Shown here one piece after another: positions 25,887 through 34,724 of a DNA stretch of 64,000 nucleotides. The notes under the pieces were generated by a model. The model was not told the DNA's origin. It did not search any database and was given only the letters and a program-made list of their open reading frames with translations. The DNA is from Woeseiaceae bacterium (lineage in GTDB: Bacteria; Pseudomonadota; Gammaproteobacteria; Steroidobacterales; Woeseiaceae), in contig JAJFKR010000020.1 of the NCBI GenBank assembly GCA_021773095.1, forward strand, positions 62,001 to 126,000, in the 5' to 3' direction. Made by a program: the position numbers and the translations under genes. Each line of letters opens with the position of its first letter. The first letter of the stretch is position 1.

Positions 25887-27770
25887 TTGTCTGATTCCAG
25901 CCAGTTTTCACTACTTAGCCAGCGTCGCTTCGCACCCTTCTTCGGGACACAGTTTCTTGGCGCCCTGAACGACAATATCTTCCGAAATGGCCTTGTGATC
26001 CTGATCACTTTTCAGGGCGTACGGGTGCTGGGAATGGGCCATACCGTACTCGCGAATGTTGCCGCATTTCTTTTCATATTGCCGTTCTTCCTGTTTTCCG
26101 CCACCGCTGGCCAGTTGGCTGACAAGTACGAAAAATCCATGATGATGCGGCGCGTCAAGTTGCTCGAAATAATACTGATGTCGCTCGCTGCAATTACACT
26201 GCTCACACAACAATACCCGATGCTGTTGCTCGTCTTGTTTCTGATGGGTTGCCAGTCAACGCTTTTTGGCCCGGTAAAATATGCGTACTTACCGCAAAAA
26301 CTGCACACCGACGAACTGATCGGCGGCAATGCACTTGTGGAGTCCGGAACTTATGTGGCGATTATCGTCGGGTTGATCATCGGAGTTGAAACGGTCGATT
26401 TCGAGTCGGACCTACAGGTACTACTGGCTGTAACCCTAGTTGCCGTTGCCTGCATCGGTTATATCACCAGCCGCAGCATACCCAGGACGGAAGCCGTTGA
26501 TCCGGACCTCAAGATCAACTGGAATCCGTGGCGAGAAACCTGGCGTATCGTTAGCTTCGCCCGTGAGGAAAAAAGCGTTTTCCTGTCCATACTCGGCATA
26601 TCATGGTTCTGGTTTTTTGGCTCCGCGCTGACCATCCAGATGCCGGCTTATGCGGCTGACATTCTTAACGGTAACGAGTCGGTAGTCACAGCACTGTTGG
26701 TTGCGTTCGCCGTCGGTGTTGGCTTCGGTTCATTGCTGTGTGAACGAATGTCGGGTCGCCGCATTGAACTCGGGCTCGTACCCTTCGGCTCTATTGGTAT
26801 GAGTCTGTTCGCAGTTGATCTTTATTTCGCGCAACCGCAGGTGGCAGATACTGCTGTTGCGTCGGTCGCAGAGTTTTTGGCACGGCCCGGTAGTTGGCGC
26901 ATCCTCGCAGATCTCGCGCTGGTGGGCGCGTTCGGTGGTTTTTACAGTGTGCCATTGTACGCGCTCATTCAAAAACGCTCTGACCGACAGTATCTCTCGC
27001 GAATTATTGCCGCGAATAACATCATCAATTCCCTGCTGATGGTCGGCGCTGCGATCATGAGCATTGTCATTCTCAAGTCCGGTTTCTCGATACCTGAATT
27101 GTTTATTTTTGTCGCCGTACTAAACGCCGTTGTAGCGATCTACATTTACTCTTTGTTACCTGAATTCCTGATGCGTTTCGTCATCTGGATGGCGATCAAT
27201 GTTGTGTATAGGCTGCGTCCGACAGGGCTTGAAAATATTCCTCACAAGGGCCCGGCGGTTGTCGTGTGTAACCACGTCAGCTTTATGGATCCGATCATCC
27301 TTGGCGGATCCGTTGTCCGCCCGATGCGTTTCGTCATGTATCACAAGATTTTCCAGATGCCCTTTCTAAGTTTCATCTTTCGCACCGCCAAAGCGATACC
27401 GATCGCATCGAAGGCTGAGGATGAAGACCTGATGAACGCCGCTTTCGAGAAAGTTGATGCTGAGCTCGCAGCCGGCAACATCGTGTGTGTGTTTCCCGAG
27501 GGTGGCCTGACCACGGACGGCGAGGTGCAACGTTTTAGGCCAGGCATAGAGAAAATAATTGCACAACGCCCGGTACCGGTGATCCCGGTCGCGCTCGGAC
27601 GCATGTGGGGGAGCTGGTTCAGCCGCCGTAAACACGGCGGCATTCGAAAAATACCGGGACGATTGTTTGCACGCGTGCCGATTATCGTCGGTGAACCGGT
27701 CGCGCCTGAGGATGTCACGGCGGAGCGCCTGGAATTACTGGTCAGGACTCTTCGTGGGGAATTGCGATAA
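25887..27770 (+). CDS. MFS transporter fused to lysophospholipid/glycerol-3-phosphate acyltransferase
   Basis: 627-residue fusion. Residues ~1-430 are an LplT-like major-facilitator domain of about 12 membrane segments (FAPFFGTQFLGALNDNIFRN opens it). Residues ~430-627 are a PlsC-type acyltransferase with the catalytic H-x4-D (NHVSFMD, His463/Asp468) and the FPEGG motif at 536-540. Related proteins in other proteobacteria (LplT-Aas type) continue with an acyl-ACP synthetase domain, but this one stops after the acyltransferase. It probably flips or imports a lysophospholipid across the inner membrane and re-acylates it. The TTG start is supported by AAGGA 7 bases upstream. Its 3' end overlaps the 3' end of the convergent AAA-WD40 gene by 29 bases. 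Confidence 0.88.
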   Translation: MSDSSQFSLLSQRRFAPFFGTQFLGALNDNIFRNGLVILITFQGVRVLGMGHTVLANVAAFLFILPFFLFSATAGQLADKYEKSMMMRRVKLLEIILMSLAAITLLTQQYPMLLLVLFLMGCQSTLFGPVKYAYLPQKLHTDELIGGNALVESGTYVAIIVGLIIGVETVDFESDLQVLLAVTLVAVACIGYITSRSIPRTEAVDPDLKINWNPWRETWRIVSFAREEKSVFLSILGISWFWFFGSALTIQMPAYAADILNGNESVVTALLVAFAVGVGFGSLLCERMSGRRIELGLVPFGSIGMSLFAVDLYFAQPQVADTAVASVAEFLARPGSWRILADLALVGAFGGFYSVPLYALIQKRSDRQYLSRIIAANNIINSLLMVGAAIMSIVILKSGFSIPELFIFVAVLNAVVAIYIYSLLPEFLMRFVIWMAINVVYRLRPTGLENIPHKGPAVVVCNHVSFMDPIILGGSVVRPMRFVMYHKIFQMPFLSFIFRTAKAIPIASKAEDEDLMNAAFEKVDAELAAGNIVCVFPEGGLTTDGEVQRFRPGIEKIIAQRPVPVIPVALGRMWGSWFSRRKHGGIRKIPGRLFARVPIIVGEPVAPEDVTAERLELLVRTLRGELR

Positions 27771-30700
27771 TTCGATCACGCCATTCCTGGAGTAATTCAT
27801 CTTTGCTGCCAAATAAGCCTGTCGTACCTGAACGATGGAAGCTCAGTTCGACGAATTCGACATAGCCATTCCTGGCGACCGGCAGGAATATCCTTCGGCC
27901 TGCCCCCGAAGTCGACACGCCGTTGCCGTGCACAATCCCCGCCCCCCTCAGGGTGCGCGGTACGAACAATGCATTGATCCACGTTAGCCCGGTTTTCCCT
28001 GAGCTCGCGATATGTACCCAGCGAGATGTTCTGACATAGGCACGAGAACCGTTCTTGTCGAATACGATTTCCTCAACGTCAGAAGGAAGCTGCAAGGTCG
28101 CCACGCCTATCCTGCCTTCTGGTAGAAAAAACTGGCTCGCGAGATTGCTCTGATCGACCAGAATCAATGAATCGCCTCTCGGCGATGCACGCAGGCTTCG
28201 AATGCCCTCCGGACCCTGCCAGAGTTGTTGCATATGCCAGTTGTTGTCGTTGCCACGACTGAGTAGCTGCAAGGTTCCGTTCTGATCTCCGAGGTACAGT
28301 TGATCGTTACCTGCGAACGTCAGATCACTGTAGGTATTGCCCGAGTCATAGACGGCGACAATGCGACCATCAGCGACATCAACAACTGAAACCCGATTGC
28401 CGTTTAATACCCCTACAAACAGCGCATCAGGCGACAAGGAAATCTCTGTAACAGGCGGCCCGGCAATTTCCACGATGAACGGCAGCGGCTCCCCACTGCT
28501 CGTCCTCCATAATCGCAATGTATTATCGACAGCCACGCTGGCTGCCAGTGCGCCGGATGGGGCAACGCCCACTATGCGCACCTCGCTGTTATGTCCTACG
28601 AAGCTCACGTCTTCGCTGATTTCGGCGACCTCCGATAGCGTCGCGTCAGACGATATGATGTGCAAGTGTCCCGCAGGGTCCCCGATGACGACAAACGATC
28701 CGTCCGCTGCCGCAACCAGCGTACGATCAGCCGATGGACTCCAGATCCTGTGAGAACTCGACTGCTGTGCGGTATTTCCGGCGCTACTGGCGACCGGTAC
28801 GCGCCACATTCGCGGCATGCTGTCCGAGCTGCCGAGCAACAAGACTTGTTCGTCTTCACTGAAAGCCAGCAGATCCTCCGACGTTCCCGCACTACGCACG
28901 CCCAACGGTGGGCCGATGAGCTCACCATCAGTGCTGCTTAGAATCTGGAAACCGGTTTCCGGACGCCCCGCGGCGACCCGGTCTCCGGAAGGGGAAAAAG
29001 CGAACTGCCACAATCCGCTGCCGATTTCTTCCAGTAATGGCCGTTGTGGGTCGGCGACTTTCCATATGGAAAGTCCGTTATTCGGGTAGACGGCACCTAA
29101 TGTTCTCCCATCGGGCGATAATTCGATCAACGCGGGCTGCGCCGGCAGGTCAAACTGTCCGAGCAATTCGGCTGTTGCAAAATCCCAAACACGCACGGCC
29201 CGATCAAAATCGGCGACGGCTACCCGGCTGCCGGCTGCGTCTATCGCTACCAGAGCCGGTACGCCAGCCACTACGACCTCTGTTGGCACTGGCCCTTCGT
29301 CCAATTCCCACAATTCCAGGTGGCTCTCAACATCGCCTCGACGTTCTACAAATAAATGCGATCTGTCCGGCGTCAACACCACTGTACTGCTCGCAGCTCC
29401 GACATGCAGCGTCGCAACCCGGTCACCGGTCGCAGTATCCCAAAGATTCACACTATCCTGAGTCGCGGTGACCAGACGTCGCGCAGCAGCATCAAGGCCG
29501 ATGAGCTGTTCGCTTTCCGGCAGAGCAATCGCCCGCAGCGGATCGGCAAATGCCAGGTCCCAGATTCGTGCACTGTCACTTTGCATCGCACGCGCTACGG
29601 CATATCGGCCGGATGGATCGAACCAGATGTTTTCTGTCTCACGCTCCGCCGGGTCTGGAATATTCAATCCCCGTTGAAAATGCTCGACCACTCCCTGCGA
29701 ATTCAGCTTCAGGTTCCAGCCAACAAGCTGACCTGCGACGCCGAGACTTTCGTCCCGAACACTGATACTCCAGGTACCGCTAAGCGACTCGCCCAGGAGA
29801 TCGCGAAGTTGCCCGGCAGGAATTCGAATATCGTCACTGTCCGATGCGCGGTCCATGCCGGTCTCAATCTCAATGGCGCGACCGGACGGAGCGATGATCT
29901 TGATACGCAAATCGGACAGGCGTGAATGACTGATATTTAACGTCAATCCAATGCGACTCGCCACGCCTTGCCGATCGACGATGACACGCCGAACCAACGG
30001 ACTAACCTCCAGCGCTGTCATGGCCCAGGGCTCACGACGTTGCACACCCTGTGACGTATAAGAAAACTGCGAAATCTGCGCGCCCACCGCGGTCGTTACG
30101 ATCATTCCAAGCGGGTCAAATACAACCGCCTTCGTCGGCATCGACGGCAGGGTGGTCAGCAGATACGGGTAATCGTCGCCTATCAGCGCAGCAGCCCGCT
30201 GACGCCTGACCGAAGTGGCCCTGTCAAGCGATCGAATATTCGCCAACAAGGCAGAATCCCGATCTTCCTGCCTAACCGCGAGATTCACCTGGCGATCCCA
30301 AAAATCCGCTTCAAGCTCCCTCGCCAGATTTCCAGCATTGGGAAGGTCGTCTACCAGGCCCGCGAGTTGCCGAATCTGAAGTTCGTCATCTGCCGCCGAT
30401 GCCAGCCGTTCGAGCAAGTTGCGGTACAAGTTGTCAGCCGTGTCCGCATGGCCTGGAAATGATCGAAGGTTTTCGTATGCAGTAGTGGCTACGGCCAACT
30501 CCACGACATCGGAGGTGAGAGTCCGCACGTAAGGATTGGGCAGCCACTGTGTGTACCAAAACGGAATCATTGCGAATAGCAGCAGGACGCCGACAATCAT
30601 CGCGGGTAATTTCAGGTCGGTCGGCAAATTCTCGTTGGCCCAGCGGGCCGTAAACACCCTCTCGTACAGCCTGTTTCGAATACTGACGTTACTTTCGTTG

Positions 30701-31776
30701 TCGATTACCAACAGGCCGACCGCCATTAAGCGCCTTTGCATTGCCGAACCGAGATCGGCCGGCACTTCTATACCCTTCCTGATCTTGCCGTACAAATTGA
30801 GCAGTGGCTCACATCGTTTCTCATCGTTGACGATAGCGCGGTGGATATGGCTCATGTGCGGTTCGCTATGCAGCGCTGCGCGGCCTGCCACTTGCAGCAT
30901 CGCAATTCGGTCGATCAGCTCTTCAATATTCTCGCTGTCGGACTCCCGCGCTACAGCACGAGCGAGTTTTTGACTCAAATACGGTTGCCCATTGGTCCAG
31001 TAGAAAATACGATCCAGAGCGACGCTGGCATCGTCCTTCTGCAGGTTTATCTCCGTAGCAAACAACTCCAGATCTGCGCGCGAAAAATCGTGCAGCAAAA
31101 CCTGCTGTGTCACGTTGAACGGCGACAACTCGGCTTCCTGCATCAAACTGACAGGATCGCATTCACCCAGCAGCACAAAGCATAACCTCGAAAAATCCGG
31201 ATCCGTCGTCCGGGCATTGTGAGCGGCTCGAATACTCGTCAGCAATTGATCGGCATACGACAAGTCTTCGATGCACTGGATTTCGTCGACAAATACTGCG
31301 ATCGGTTCTTCAATGTGGTGCAGAAGAACCTCCGAATAGAATAAGAATAATCTTTGCCGATTACCGAGCATGGACTTGTCCTGCCACCAGGACTGCAGGT
31401 CGTAGCGAATCCGAAGTTGTCGCAGCAGGCGATAGGCAATGCTGTAATACCAGCGACCTGAGTCCGTGCCGCCGTCCTTTTCCCCGATTTGAGCAAGATC
31501 GAGGATCGCGACTTTGCGCCCCTTGCTCTCAAGACGGGCCGCCGTTGCCGCAATCAGACTGGATTTTCCGCTTCGGTCCGGGGCGACGACATGCGCATAT
31601 TGGCCTGATACGACAGCCTCATAGAGCTGATCATCCGCTCTGCGCCGAATATAACCCGCGCGTACGGCGTGCAACGGCACACCGACACTGAAAAACTCAC
31701 CGCTGGCATCCGCGTCGGTGCGTTTTTGGTCGTATTCGTTATTGGTGGAGTCCCCAGCCACATTTCGTCCCGTCAA
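27742..31776 (-). CDS. AAA-like ATPase / transmembrane / P-domain / WD40 protein (1344 aa)
   Basis: 1344-residue multidomain protein. Residues ~28-375 match the AAA-like family (AAA_35): FFSVGVPL, IRRRADDQLYEAVVSGQY, Walker A APDRSGKS (65-72), Walker B VFVDEI (Asp164, Glu165) and LCFVLLGECDP. One membrane segment follows (~391-409, PAMIVGVLLLFAMIPFWY), then a helical linker. Residues ~590-695 resemble a proprotein-convertase P domain (LTLNISHSRLSDLRIKIIAP, SGTWSISVRDESLGVAGQL), and ~700-1320 form a WD40-type propeller (e.g. ARIWDLAF, VRVWDFATAE, LRLWRTSSGE). Predicted layout: ATPase in the cytoplasm, P domain and propeller in the periplasm. TTG at 31776 or GTG 15 bases later is the start. Similar AAA-WD40 proteins are regarded as signal-transduction or conflict ATPases; the role here is unknown. 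Confidence 0.82.
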   Translation of the reverse strand: MTGRNVAGDSTNNEYDQKRTDADASGEFFSVGVPLHAVRAGYIRRRADDQLYEAVVSGQYAHVVAPDRSGKSSLIAATAARLESKGRKVAILDLAQIGEKDGGTDSGRWYYSIAYRLLRQLRIRYDLQSWWQDKSMLGNRQRLFLFYSEVLLHHIEEPIAVFVDEIQCIEDLSYADQLLTSIRAAHNARTTDPDFSRLCFVLLGECDPVSLMQEAELSPFNVTQQVLLHDFSRADLELFATEINLQKDDASVALDRIFYWTNGQPYLSQKLARAVARESDSENIEELIDRIAMLQVAGRAALHSEPHMSHIHRAIVNDEKRCEPLLNLYGKIRKGIEVPADLGSAMQRRLMAVGLLVIDNESNVSIRNRLYERVFTARWANENLPTDLKLPAMIVGVLLLFAMIPFWYTQWLPNPYVRTLTSDVVELAVATTAYENLRSFPGHADTADNLYRNLLERLASAADDELQIRQLAGLVDDLPNAGNLARELEADFWDRQVNLAVRQEDRDSALLANIRSLDRATSVRRQRAAALIGDDYPYLLTTLPSMPTKAVVFDPLGMIVTTAVGAQISQFSYTSQGVQRREPWAMTALEVSPLVRRVIVDRQGVASRIGLTLNISHSRLSDLRIKIIAPSGRAIEIETGMDRASDSDDIRIPAGQLRDLLGESLSGTWSISVRDESLGVAGQLVGWNLKLNSQGVVEHFQRGLNIPDPAERETENIWFDPSGRYAVARAMQSDSARIWDLAFADPLRAIALPESEQLIGLDAAARRLVTATQDSVNLWDTATGDRVATLHVGAASSTVVLTPDRSHLFVERRGDVESHLELWELDEGPVPTEVVVAGVPALVAIDAAGSRVAVADFDRAVRVWDFATAELLGQFDLPAQPALIELSPDGRTLGAVYPNNGLSIWKVADPQRPLLEEIGSGLWQFAFSPSGDRVAAGRPETGFQILSSTDGELIGPPLGVRSAGTSEDLLAFSEDEQVLLLGSSDSMPRMWRVPVASSAGNTAQQSSSHRIWSPSADRTLVAAADGSFVVIGDPAGHLHIISSDATLSEVAEISEDVSFVGHNSEVRIVGVAPSGALAASVAVDNTLRLWRTSSGEPLPFIVEIAGPPVTEISLSPDALFVGVLNGNRVSVVDVADGRIVAVYDSGNTYSDLTFAGNDQLYLGDQNGTLQLLSRGNDNNWHMQQLWQGPEGIRSLRASPRGDSLILVDQSNLASQFFLPEGRIGVATLQLPSDVEEIVFDKNGSRAYVRTSRWVHIASSGKTGLTWINALFVPRTLRGAGIVHGNGVSTSGAGRRIFLPVARNGYVEFVELSFHRSGTTGLFGSKDELLQEWRDRIIAIPHEES

Positions 31777-31794
31777 CTAGCTTAATGTATTGTC

Positions 31795-31800
31795 TATAAT
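31795..31800 (+). promoter_or_regulatory. -10-like TATAAT in the 41-base divergent gap
   Basis: A perfect TATAAT lies 17 bases upstream of the kinase GTG start, in the short gap between the divergent AAA-WD40 and kinase genes. The -35 region is poor (GTCAAC-like), and the leader would be about 11 bases. Confidence 0.3.
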
Positions 31801-31817
31801 CACCAAGGCGACCGCCA

Positions 31818-32489
31818 GTGCAAGACTACCAGTTGTTGAGAAATGTGTTGTCAAAAAACGAGCTGTTAAAAAGAGACCTGTTTGGCGAGATCCGGAAAGT
31901 TACTGAAGGTGGTGAACTCGCCATAATGCGTGACACCCGGCCGGCCCGCTGGTGGCTCAGGCGGCTGGCACGCGCCCTTCTGCAGCGCGAAGCGCGGGCG
32001 TTAGCGGCTTTGACAGACATTGACGGTGTACCGCAGTTAATGCGTAGTGATCACCACACTCTGTTGCGGACATTCATTCCCGGCAGACCGTTATTTGAAT
32101 ACCGGCCCCACAGTGCTGTGTATTTCAGGGATGCGGCAAAATTGCTGCGAACCATTCACCGCGCCGGCGTAACGCACAATGACCTCGCCAAGGAACCGAA
32201 TGTGCTGGTCTGTGACGATTCCTCGCCCGCATTCATCGACTTTCAACTGGCGGCGACTACAAGCTCGAGAGGCCGGCTGTTTCGCGCCGCGGCCAGAGAA
32301 GATATCCGCCATCTCCTCAAGCACAAACGAAGCTACCGGCCTGATTTGCTAACAGCACGAGAGCGCTCGATTCTCGACACACCGTCACCACCGGCTAGAG
32401 CCTGGATGTTTTTCGTCAAACCGGTTTACCTCGTCGTGACGCGGAAATTATTGGGCTGGTCCGACCGTGAAGGCGCGGCGGATCGATGA
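31818..32489 (+). CDS. Small atypical protein kinase-like phosphotransferase (RIO/Bud32-like)
   Basis: 223-residue kinase-fold protein. The catalytic loop is THNDLAKEPN (His120, Asn121, Asp122, Asn128) and the metal-binding loop is FIDFQLA (Asp141, DFQ instead of DFG). The N-lobe is short and lacks a clear glycine loop, as in RIO, Bud32 or lipopolysaccharide-kinase-like proteins. The C terminus contains a hydrophobic stretch (~195-210, AWMFFVKPVYLVVTRKLL). Related bacterial proteins are annotated as serine/threonine or sugar kinases, with unknown substrates. GTG start at 31818; a TATAAT lies upstream. It is divergent from the AAA-WD40 gene and convergent (4-base gap) with the patatin gene. 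Confidence 0.75.
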   Translation: MQDYQLLRNVLSKNELLKRDLFGEIRKVTEGGELAIMRDTRPARWWLRRLARALLQREARALAALTDIDGVPQLMRSDHHTLLRTFIPGRPLFEYRPHSAVYFRDAAKLLRTIHRAGVTHNDLAKEPNVLVCDDSSPAFIDFQLAATTSSRGRLFRAAAREDIRHLLKHKRSYRPDLLTARERSILDTPSPPARAWMFFVKPVYLVVTRKLLGWSDREGAADR

Positions 32490-32493
32490 GTCG

Positions 32494-34722
32494 TTACCGC
32501 GGTGGCGCACCGATAAACAGATAGAAATTCGTCTCGCCGTTTTCAGCAAAGCCTGCCGCAAGATAAACCGGGCCGAAATAGGAATCCAGTCCCGCGAACA
32601 GGCTGCCATTGATCTTCATCGTGTCGAATGCGATCTCGCTTCTGGTTTGCCAGACGTTACCGGCTTCTGCCGAAAAACCGAGATAGATCGGCGTTTCAAA
32701 TATCTCACCCGTCGTGTCCCCCACCTGGCGGTAGTAGACGAGCCTCGCCAATGCAGCGTGCGGGCCGGCGATTTCCCCTCGCTCAAGCCCCGACAGTCTC
32801 AGGAATCCGCCCATAGGAAAGAAATCCTGCACCGTATTATCGGCACTTAACGTCGTGGCATAGCTGAGACCCAGCTGCAGACTGCTCTTGCCAAGACTCC
32901 AGGTGTTGGAAAACTCACCTTCGATGGTGTCGAACGTATGATCGGCTCCCAATCCTGGCCGCGACAAATTCCACCGAATGTCCGCCAACAGACCTTCTCG
33001 GGGAAAGCGCGAATTATCCACCGTGTCGAAGCGCAGTCGGGCGAATGCGCCACCCGTTTCAAAGTCGAAATTTGGCAAGATCGGGTCGCCAACTTTGACG
33101 CGAGCGTCACCGAATCCCCGGTATGCGCCCAGACGGAATTCACCAATCGTTCCCAGCTCACGTCCGAAATCCAGGCTCAGTTCGCCTTCGGAGACGCGGT
33201 ATCGCGCCAGAGTATCGTTCATCGCAAATACATTAAGATTGGATTGACGCAACTCTATTCTGGGCGCGACAAAAAGTCGCGAATCAAAACTCAGCGGCTG
33301 ATAGAACTCCGTCAACAAAGCCGGGTCGGTGCCCAACTGCAAATCAGTTCGCCACTCCGCACCGAGTTTGTTGAGTCCCGCCCGTGTCATGCGAGCGGCA
33401 AGATTAAAACCGGTCGAACCCTCAAAATCATCCTCAAGCGAAATACCAAACTGAAGGAAGTTGGGCCCCCAGCTTTTTGCGGTGGCCCGGTATTCCACAC
33501 CGGTACCGCCGTCTTCCTCGATCAATCGATAATCGACCTGCTCATACAATTGCAATCCATAGAGCCGCTCAGCGTTGCGGGCAAGAATGCCAGCATTGAT
33601 TGGGTCACCAGCGCTCACGTTCAGACGTGATTCCAGCACCTCTGGTGCGAGCTTGCCATCGTGCACAACCCGCACAAAAGCCAGCTCGGTGTTGTCGTTC
33701 AATCGCAATGTGCGTTGCGCGAGGTAGGGTTCCCAGTCGGACTCTGACAGTGACAGTTCTTTAAGTCGATCAGCCTCTGCCAGCGCCGCTTGCTGTCCTG
33801 GTTGGATAGTCTCGGTTATGTCGCCGAAATTGGCGGAAGCGTAAATACCCAGCTCCGGCCGAATCAGGATGTCCGAAGCGGCCAGTGTGTCGATCTGTCG
33901 CAGTGTTTCCTTGCGGATCAGAATCGTCAGCATTTGTTCGGAAATCGTCAGGACCGATTCGAGCTCCTCCGACTTGTAGAGTGGAAACTCAACATCGACG
34001 GCAATAATAATGTCGACGCCCATTTCCTTCATTACGTCGATCGGCAGATTTCCGATAAGCCCGCCATCGACCAGCAAGCGACCATCCACGTACGCCGGGG
34101 CGAAAACACCGGGCACGGACATGCTCGCGCGTATCGCCATCGTGAGGTCACCACTGTCCATGACGACCGCTTCCCCTGCCACGATATCGGACGCTATCGC
34201 GCGAAACGGGATAGGAAGGTCATCAAAATCAGTGATATGTGAAGCGTGCAGGGTGAGCTCCCGCAGCAAAAGATCCAGTTTTTGACCCTGAATGACACCC
34301 TTGGGCAGCAACAACTCTGTGCCTCGAATGCCCAGCTCAAAATTAATCGGAAACTCGCGCTCATCCTGCTTGCGGCGAAAACTTAAGTGTTCGCGTGCTG
34401 CCTTGTCAGACAGTGCGGAACTCCAGTCCAGCGAACTAACCAGCTGTTCCAGCTCCCCGGCATTAACCCCGGTTGCATACAAACCACCGACGATAGCACC
34501 CATGCTGGTTCCGGCGATCGCATCGATCGGAATTCGCAACCGTTCCAACTCCTTGAGCACACCAATGTGCGCTGCACCGCGTGCACCACCGCCACCCAGG
34601 ACAAGCCCAATGCGCGGCCGCGACTGGTCCTCACCATCATCGCTTTGCGCACTAGCATCTGTTGGCAAGCCTGCTGCGAATACCAACAGCATTCCTGCCA
34701 GGATGATGAAGTCTCGGCTCAC
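32494..34722 (-). CDS. PlpD-like patatin autotransporter (type Vd) phospholipase
   Basis: 742-residue protein with signal peptide (~1-26, ending DASAQ). The patatin phospholipase domain (~36-330) has the oxyanion GGGGARG at 43-49, nucleophile GTSMG (Ser73) and Asp219 in DGG. A POTRA-like segment follows (~340-410, RTLRLNDNTELAFVRVVHDG), and then a C-terminal 16-strand-type beta-barrel with alternating hydrophobic strands ending in a Phe/aromatic-rich strand (NFYLFIGAPPR). This is the PlpD/FplA arrangement, where the barrel exports the lipase domain to the surface. Start GTG at 34722 is 2 bases after the glpD stop, so it is the last gene of the ilvN-proBA-glpD operon. Confidence 0.88.
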   Translation of the reverse strand: MSRDFIILAGMLLVFAAGLPTDASAQSDDGEDQSRPRIGLVLGGGGARGAAHIGVLKELERLRIPIDAIAGTSMGAIVGGLYATGVNAGELEQLVSSLDWSSALSDKAAREHLSFRRKQDEREFPINFELGIRGTELLLPKGVIQGQKLDLLLRELTLHASHITDFDDLPIPFRAIASDIVAGEAVVMDSGDLTMAIRASMSVPGVFAPAYVDGRLLVDGGLIGNLPIDVMKEMGVDIIIAVDVEFPLYKSEELESVLTISEQMLTILIRKETLRQIDTLAASDILIRPELGIYASANFGDITETIQPGQQAALAEADRLKELSLSESDWEPYLAQRTLRLNDNTELAFVRVVHDGKLAPEVLESRLNVSAGDPINAGILARNAERLYGLQLYEQVDYRLIEEDGGTGVEYRATAKSWGPNFLQFGISLEDDFEGSTGFNLAARMTRAGLNKLGAEWRTDLQLGTDPALLTEFYQPLSFDSRLFVAPRIELRQSNLNVFAMNDTLARYRVSEGELSLDFGRELGTIGEFRLGAYRGFGDARVKVGDPILPNFDFETGGAFARLRFDTVDNSRFPREGLLADIRWNLSRPGLGADHTFDTIEGEFSNTWSLGKSSLQLGLSYATTLSADNTVQDFFPMGGFLRLSGLERGEIAGPHAALARLVYYRQVGDTTGEIFETPIYLGFSAEAGNVWQTRSEIAFDTMKINGSLFAGLDSYFGPVYLAAGFAENGETNFYLFIGAPPR

Positions 34723-34724
34723 GG

